Positions 62,881 through 64,000 of a stretch of 64,000 bases of DNA are shown here, piece after piece. The DNA is taken from positions 62,001-126,000 of the forward strand of contig NZ_JOJE01000009.1 of assembly GCF_000720255.1 (NCBI RefSeq), in the 5' to 3' direction. This DNA comes from Streptomyces griseus subsp. griseus (GTDB taxonomy: Bacteria; Actinomycetota; Actinomycetes; Streptomycetales; Streptomycetaceae). The translations under genes and the position numbers were made by a program. Positions within the stretch are counted from its first letter, which is position 1. Each line of letters starts with the position of its first letter. The notes beneath the pieces are model-generated. The model was not told the origin of the DNA. It did no database searches and saw nothing but the letters and a program-made list of their open reading frames with translations.

Positions 62881-64000
62881 TCAGCCGCTGGGACTACTGC
62901 TCGGCTTACCGCTGGGCGTGGCGCTCGGTTTGCCGCTGGGCGTGGCGCTCGGACTCGGGCTGCTGGTGCCCTTGTTGCCGCTGCCGCCCTTCTTGCCGGC
63001 CTCGGCCTGCGCGTCCTCGGCCCTCTGCAGCGCGTCCTCGAGGTCCTTCTGCGCCTTGCCGTACGCCTCCCAGTCCTTGGCCTCCAGAGCCTTCTGGCCG
63101 TCGTCGAAGGCCTTCTGGGCGTCGTTCAGCGCGTCCTGGACCGTCGGGTTGTCCGACGTCGGCGGTGGCGTCGTACCGCCCTTGTCCGGTGGCTCGGGAG
63201 TCGCGCCCTCCGCTCCGAAGACCTTGTTGAGGGCCTCGTCGAGCGTGTCCTCGAAGGCGGTGGTGCCGCCGTACGTCACCAACACCTTCCGCAGCAGCGG
63301 GTATTTGAGTCCACCGCCGCGTACGTAGACCGGCTCCACGTAGAGCAGTCCTCCGTCGAGTGGCACGGTCAGCAGGTTGCCGTACTCGATGTCGGAGTCG
63401 CCGCCCTTCAGCAGCCTGATGGACTCGGCGATGTCCTGTTCGGAGTTGAACTGGCTCTGGACCTGTTTGGGTCCGTCGACGGTCGTACTGGTTGGCAGTT
63501 TCAGGATTCTGATCTTGCCGTAGTCGCCGGTGCCCGCTTCCGCGTCGACCGACATGAACGCGCTGAGGTTGTCCCGGCCGTTCGGCGTGAACGTCGTCGT
63601 CAGCGAGAACGCCTGCTTCGTCTGGTCGGGCATCTTCATGCTCAGGTAGTACGGCGGCACCGCGTTGCCCGACTTGTTGGTCGGGTCGTCCGGCACCTGC
63701 CACACCTCGCTGCCGCTGAGGAACGTCGTCGCGTCCTTCACGTGGTAGCGGGAGAGCAGTTCACGCTGGACCTTGAACAGGTCCTGCGGATACCGCAGAT
63801 GATCCATCAGGGACTGCGAGATGTCCGCCTTGGACTTCACCGTGCCCGGGAATGCCTTCATCCAGGTCTTCAGGACCGGGTCCTTGGTGTCCCACTGGTA
63901 GAGCTTGACATCGCCGGTGTACGCGTCGACGGTCGCCTTCACCGAGTTGCGGATGTAGTTGACCTGGTTCTGCTGGGCCACCACCGCACGCGAGTTGTTG
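62881..64000 (-). CDS. UPF0182 family membrane protein (C-terminal part)
   Basis: The frame runs off the right edge, so the start and the membrane-spanning N-terminal half are missing; about 373 C-terminal residues are seen. Conserved blocks include [36 protein letters not shown] and [20 protein letters not shown]. These are the large extracytoplasmic domain of the UPF0182/COG1615 family of unknown function. A coiled Ala/Lys/Asp segment ([19 protein letters not shown]) follows. The tail is a low-complexity [12 protein letters not shown] repeat encoded by an imperfect 24-bp repeat near 62884-62960. Confidence 0.9.
   Translation of the reverse strand, partial: NNSRAVVAQQNQVNYIRNSVKATVDAYTGDVKLYQWDTKDPVLKTWMKAFPGTVKSKADISQSLMDHLRYPQDLFKVQRELLSRYHVKDATTFLSGSEVWQVPDDPTNKSGNAVPPYYLSMKMPDQTKQAFSLTTTFTPNGRDNLSAFMSVDAEAGTGDYGKIRILKLPTSTTVDGPKQVQSQFNSEQDIAESIRLLKGGDSDIEYGNLLTVPLDGGLLYVEPVYVRGGGLKYPLLRKVLVTYGGTTAFEDTLDEALNKVFGAEGATPEPPDKGGTTPPPTSDNPTVQDALNDAQKAFDDGQKALEAKDWEAYGKAQKDLEDALQRAEDAQAEAGKKGGSGNKGTSSPSPSATPSGKPSATPSGKPSSSPSG

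Overview
The window is high-GC, densely packed chromosomal DNA from a Streptomyces or a very close relative. Gene content and order match, from memory, the S. coelicolor core region running from about SCO5261 (malic enzyme) down to about SCO5204. Recognisable markers include sodN/sodX, sigH with its RsbW-like partner, wblE, the das chitobiose locus with dasR and nagB, the B12-riboswitch nrdABS operon, the albaflavenone genes (epi-isozizaene synthase and CYP170-type P450), sigR-rsrA, aroA-rsgA and initiator tRNA genes. All gene identities rest on motifs and family knowledge; no database search was run.

Layout. 0-5.5 kb: malic enzyme, a polar amino-acid ABC importer and a methyltransferase. 5.5-11.4 kb: CGNR regulator, nickel SOD with its maturation protease, small VOC/AraC/TetR/GNAT genes. 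11.6-14.3 kb: a two-gene unit encoding an EshA-like Family 2B encapsulin shell protein with an internal cyclic-nucleotide-binding-like domain, plus a polyprenyl diphosphate synthase with a disordered N-terminus, the expected form of an encapsulated cargo enzyme. This is the strongest candidate for an under-described system here. 14.5-18.1 kb: amidase, PLP enzyme, Na+/H+ antiporter and a UBP-type zinc finger. 18.1-24.8 kb: the sigH stress operon, a lipid/DAG-kinase-like protein, wblE and a PdtaS-like sensor kinase. 24.2-32.6 kb: TetR/SDR pair and the GlcNAc/chitobiose regulon (nagB, dasD, dasC, dasB, dasA, dasR) with DasR-responsive elements. 32.7-34.6 kb: DUF3311 plus monocarboxylate symporter. 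34.7-38.4 kb: a large membrane-anchored NACHT NTPase of unknown role. 39.0-43.9 kb: B12 riboswitch and nrdA-nrdB-nrdS. 43.9-46.4 kb: P450 and terpene synthase. 46.6-51.0 kb: deformylase, TPR protein and two HD-domain membrane proteins. 51.2-57.2 kb: rsrA, sigR, a hydrolase, SRAP, M50-like protease, aroA and rsgA. 57.3-64 kb: SMR pump, TetR, HisN-like phosphatase, CBS protein, Fur-family repressor, two identical initiator tRNA genes around a Sel1/TPR-repeat gene, and a UPF0182 protein cut by the window end.

Common threads are stress and redox control (SigH, SigR, WblE, Ni-SOD, Fur), nutrient sensing (DasR, chitobiose import, amino-acid import) and metal/vitamin control (nickel for SodN, B12 for nrdABS). 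At least nine genes show a TANNNT hexamer 6-7 nt upstream of the start codon with no Shine-Dalgarno sequence, suggesting widespread leaderless transcription. No insertion sequence, prophage or CRISPR array was seen. One dispersed Streptomyces-type palindromic element appears to lie inside the sigH coding region.
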